Below, in pieces: positions 61,905 through 64,000 of a stretch of 64,000 bases of DNA; the first letter of the stretch is position 1, and every line of letters begins with the position of its first letter. Location: positions 62,001-126,000 of the forward strand of contig MU401487.1 in assembly GCA_022579005.1 (NCBI GenBank). The letters run 5' to 3'. The position numbers were made by a program, and so were the translations under genes. The notes beneath the pieces are model-generated. The model was given only the letters and a program-made list of their open reading frames with translations, searched no databases and was not told where the DNA came from. Source of the DNA: Poronia punctata. Its lineage: Eukaryota > Ascomycota > Sordariomycetes > Xylariales > Xylariaceae.

Positions 61905-64000
61905 ATGACATCCACAGGCTCTGCCGAATACGGCAAAAGGCTGATACCGCACATCATCGACGATGTAGCTCATCAAACGCCGGATCGTGAGATCCTACTA
62001 ACCCCTCGGTCGGGAAATCCCAAAGACGGCTGGGCTTCGATGACATTCAGACATTACGCCAATGCGATTAATCGTTGCGCATGGGACATTGTCGACAGGT
62101 ACGGAGTCGCGCCGAAAGGAGAGTTCCCTACTATTGCGTATATCGGACCGCAAGATGCCCGGTATCTCATTCTTCTCGTTGCTTGTATCAAGGCTGGGTA
62201 CAAGGTAAGTTTAAACTATGTTCCTTCACCGCAACACAAACAAAACAAAACCTCTAAGACGACAGCACAAAAGGTTCTCTTCGTATCTCCCAGGAACTCG
62301 CAGAAAGCGCACATCAACCTTTTCGACAAGACTGATTGCCGTGTACTTTGGTTCTCCGAGTCTTTTAGCAAGGTCGTCGAGCCTTGGCTGGAAGAACGGG
62401 ATATGCAGACGTTGCAGGTAAAGCCGCTGGAACAATGGTTTTCGGTAGAGGCGACGCCCCTTTTCCCTTACGAGAAGACTTTTGAAGAGGCGGAATGGGA
62501 CCCCTTCTGTGTCTTGCATACGAGTGGTAGCACCGGTCTTCCCAAGCCTGTCACAGTGCGGACGGTGAGTGTTATTGACCTGCCGCATCGACAAGAGTTG
62601 TGATTATTGACGAGTTTGTTGTTAGGGTATGATGGCCATTTCCGACAAGTATCAGCAGATGGGGAAATGGCAAGGGACCAATTACTGGTTGACCGAGTGG
62701 CATCATAAAGTCACGAGACAGTTTATACCGGTATATGAAGCCTTGTTATATCCAAAGTATTTTCTGCGAAAGATGTTAGCGATCGCTGACTGTCGAATAG
62801 ATGCCCTTGTTCCACGCAGCTGCCATTTATACCTTCTTCTACACCTCGGTATACAGGGACATGGTTACGGTGTTGAGCATCGGCGAGAAGACGTTAACAG
62901 CTGATCTTGTGGTGGAATGCCGGAAGAACGTCCATTTCGACGGCGCATTCCTTCCTCCTTCTATTCTGGAGGACGTGAGTCAGAGCCAGGAATTAATCGA
63001 CATATTTAGCCAGCTGAAAATGATCATAATTGGGGGAGGTAAGTCGTCTCCGCCAACTTCGCAGTAACTCAACTTGCTAATCGTCGATATAGGTAGCATT
63101 GCCAGAGAGGCCGGCGACAGGCTGGTAAAACACAGAGGTATGTGCCATCTTTCGTGCGTGTGGAGGTAATGACTGACCTGTATTTCTAGTCCGCATCTTC
63201 AACTCGATGAACGCAACAGAGTAAGTTTTGCTTCGAGGATTGTGCATGAGCCGAGGACTGATGATGACGCACAGGTTCGGTTCCTTTCCGGTGTATTACC
63301 ATGAGAATCCGGAACTATGGGCCTATTTCAAATTCAATACCGATGCCTTTGGAGCCGAATGGCGTCCGGTTGATGACGACGACACCTACGAACTGGTCAT
63401 AGTTCGTAAAGAGAAAGAGCCCGGATTGCAGGGCTTCTTTTATACCTTTCCCGAACTAAACGAGTACAGCACCAAAGACTTATACAAACGTCACCCTACC
63501 TATCCCGACTTTTATATATACCATGGCCGTGCCGATAACATCATTGTCTTCTCAAACGGCGAAAAGCTGAACCCAGTTACTATTGAAGACACTGTACAAG
63601 ATCATCCGGACGTCCAGGGGGCCTTGGTCATAGGCTCGAACAAATTCCAGGCTGGTCTTCTGTTGGAACCCGTCCAAAGCATAGAAGATGAGGAGGACAA
63701 GCGGCGTCTGATCGACAGTGTCTGGCCCCTTGTGGAGAAAGCCAACCATGACTCCGTAGCCCATGGACGAATAAGCAAGGAGCTGATATCCGTCGTGAAG
63801 CCGAATAAGCCTTTCTTCCGCTCAGGGAAGGGTACCATCCAGAGAGCGGCCACAGTCCAGTTATATTCCGAAGAGATCGACCATTTGTACGAAGAAGCAG
63901 AAAGGGGACCAATGGCGGTGCCGAGCATGAATATCCGATCAGAAGACTCTATCATGGAATTGATTTTCAGCACATTCCGGTCCCAGTCGGGGGAGAAGAC
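61905..64000 (+). CDS. NRPS-like adenylating enzyme (A-T-X), 3' end beyond the window
   Basis: Seven exons are visible: 61905-62204, 62274-62564, 62626-62730, 62801-63038, 63093-63137, 63190-63220 and 63275 to the window end. They code about 578 residues so far. The protein opens with RLIPHIIDDVAHQTPDREIL, then an adenylation domain: YIGPQDARYLILLVACIKAG, the phosphate-binding loop LHTSGSTGLPKPV (about 181-193), MPLFHAAAIYTFFYTSVYRD, the MIIIGGGSI region, DFYIYHGRADNIIV and a GTIQRAA end. The last residues (SIMELIFSTFRSQSG) start a thiolation domain. Fungal enzymes of this shape usually finish with a thioester reductase or thioesterase domain, not visible here. They activate an aryl or keto acid, or an amino acid, for reduction or dimerisation. 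No condensation domain precedes it. Exons 5 and 6 are only 45 and 31 bases. Confidence 0.9.

Overview
This is nuclear DNA of a filamentous ascomycete (Pezizomycotina, probably a Sordariomycete). Protein-coding genes are interrupted by short introns, mostly 50-110 bases, with GTANGT-type donors, CTAAC-type branch sites and YAG acceptors. Intergenic DNA is long and rich in microsatellites, and the first 5 kb is an AT-rich block whose decay looks like repeat-induced point mutation (RIP). The exon models were built by hand from the sequence. Each joins in frame and gives a protein of the length expected for its family, but no transcript or database search was available.

Layout. 1-5090: AT-rich block. 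Its left arm is a decayed Ty3/gypsy retrotransposon on the minus strand, recognised from reverse-transcriptase motifs and running off the window edge. Its right arm is an unidentified ghost reading frame on the plus strand. 6.0-11.6 kb: a four-helix membrane protein (DUF7598 type), a SERF-like small protein and a secreted cupredoxin. 13.6-24.3 kb is the densest part: an SMN homologue divergent from Nop15, the golgin Rud3, a multi-pass membrane protein, and Get1 divergent from a PTAR1-like protein. 24.3-38 kb is gene-poor, with one intron-containing tRNA-Arg(UCU) and one GPI-anchored aspartic protease. 38-44 kb: an HSF-domain (Sfl1-type) transcription factor, a basic low-complexity protein, and succinyl-CoA ligase beta. 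44-49 kb holds at most one tiny gene. 49-54.5 kb: a ketosamine-3-kinase, a nicotinamide riboside kinase and a GH15/CBM20 glucoamylase. 57.4-64 kb: Dre2, ribosomal protein eL42, and the 5' part of an NRPS-like adenylating enzyme cut by the window end.

Functionally this is mostly housekeeping: snRNP assembly (SMN), 60S ribosome biogenesis and structure (Nop15, eL42), Golgi tethering (Rud3), tail-anchored protein insertion (Get1), cytosolic Fe-S assembly (Dre2), the TCA cycle (succinyl-CoA ligase) and NAD salvage (Nrk1). A secreted or cell-surface set (cupredoxin, aspartic protease, glucoamylase) and one secondary-metabolism-type enzyme are added to it. I see no gene cluster with an obvious shared new function. 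The best leads are an eL42 that lacks one zinc-ligand cysteine and is built from tiny 5' exons, the truncated NRPS-like gene, and a few very small intron-containing genes that routine ORF scans miss.
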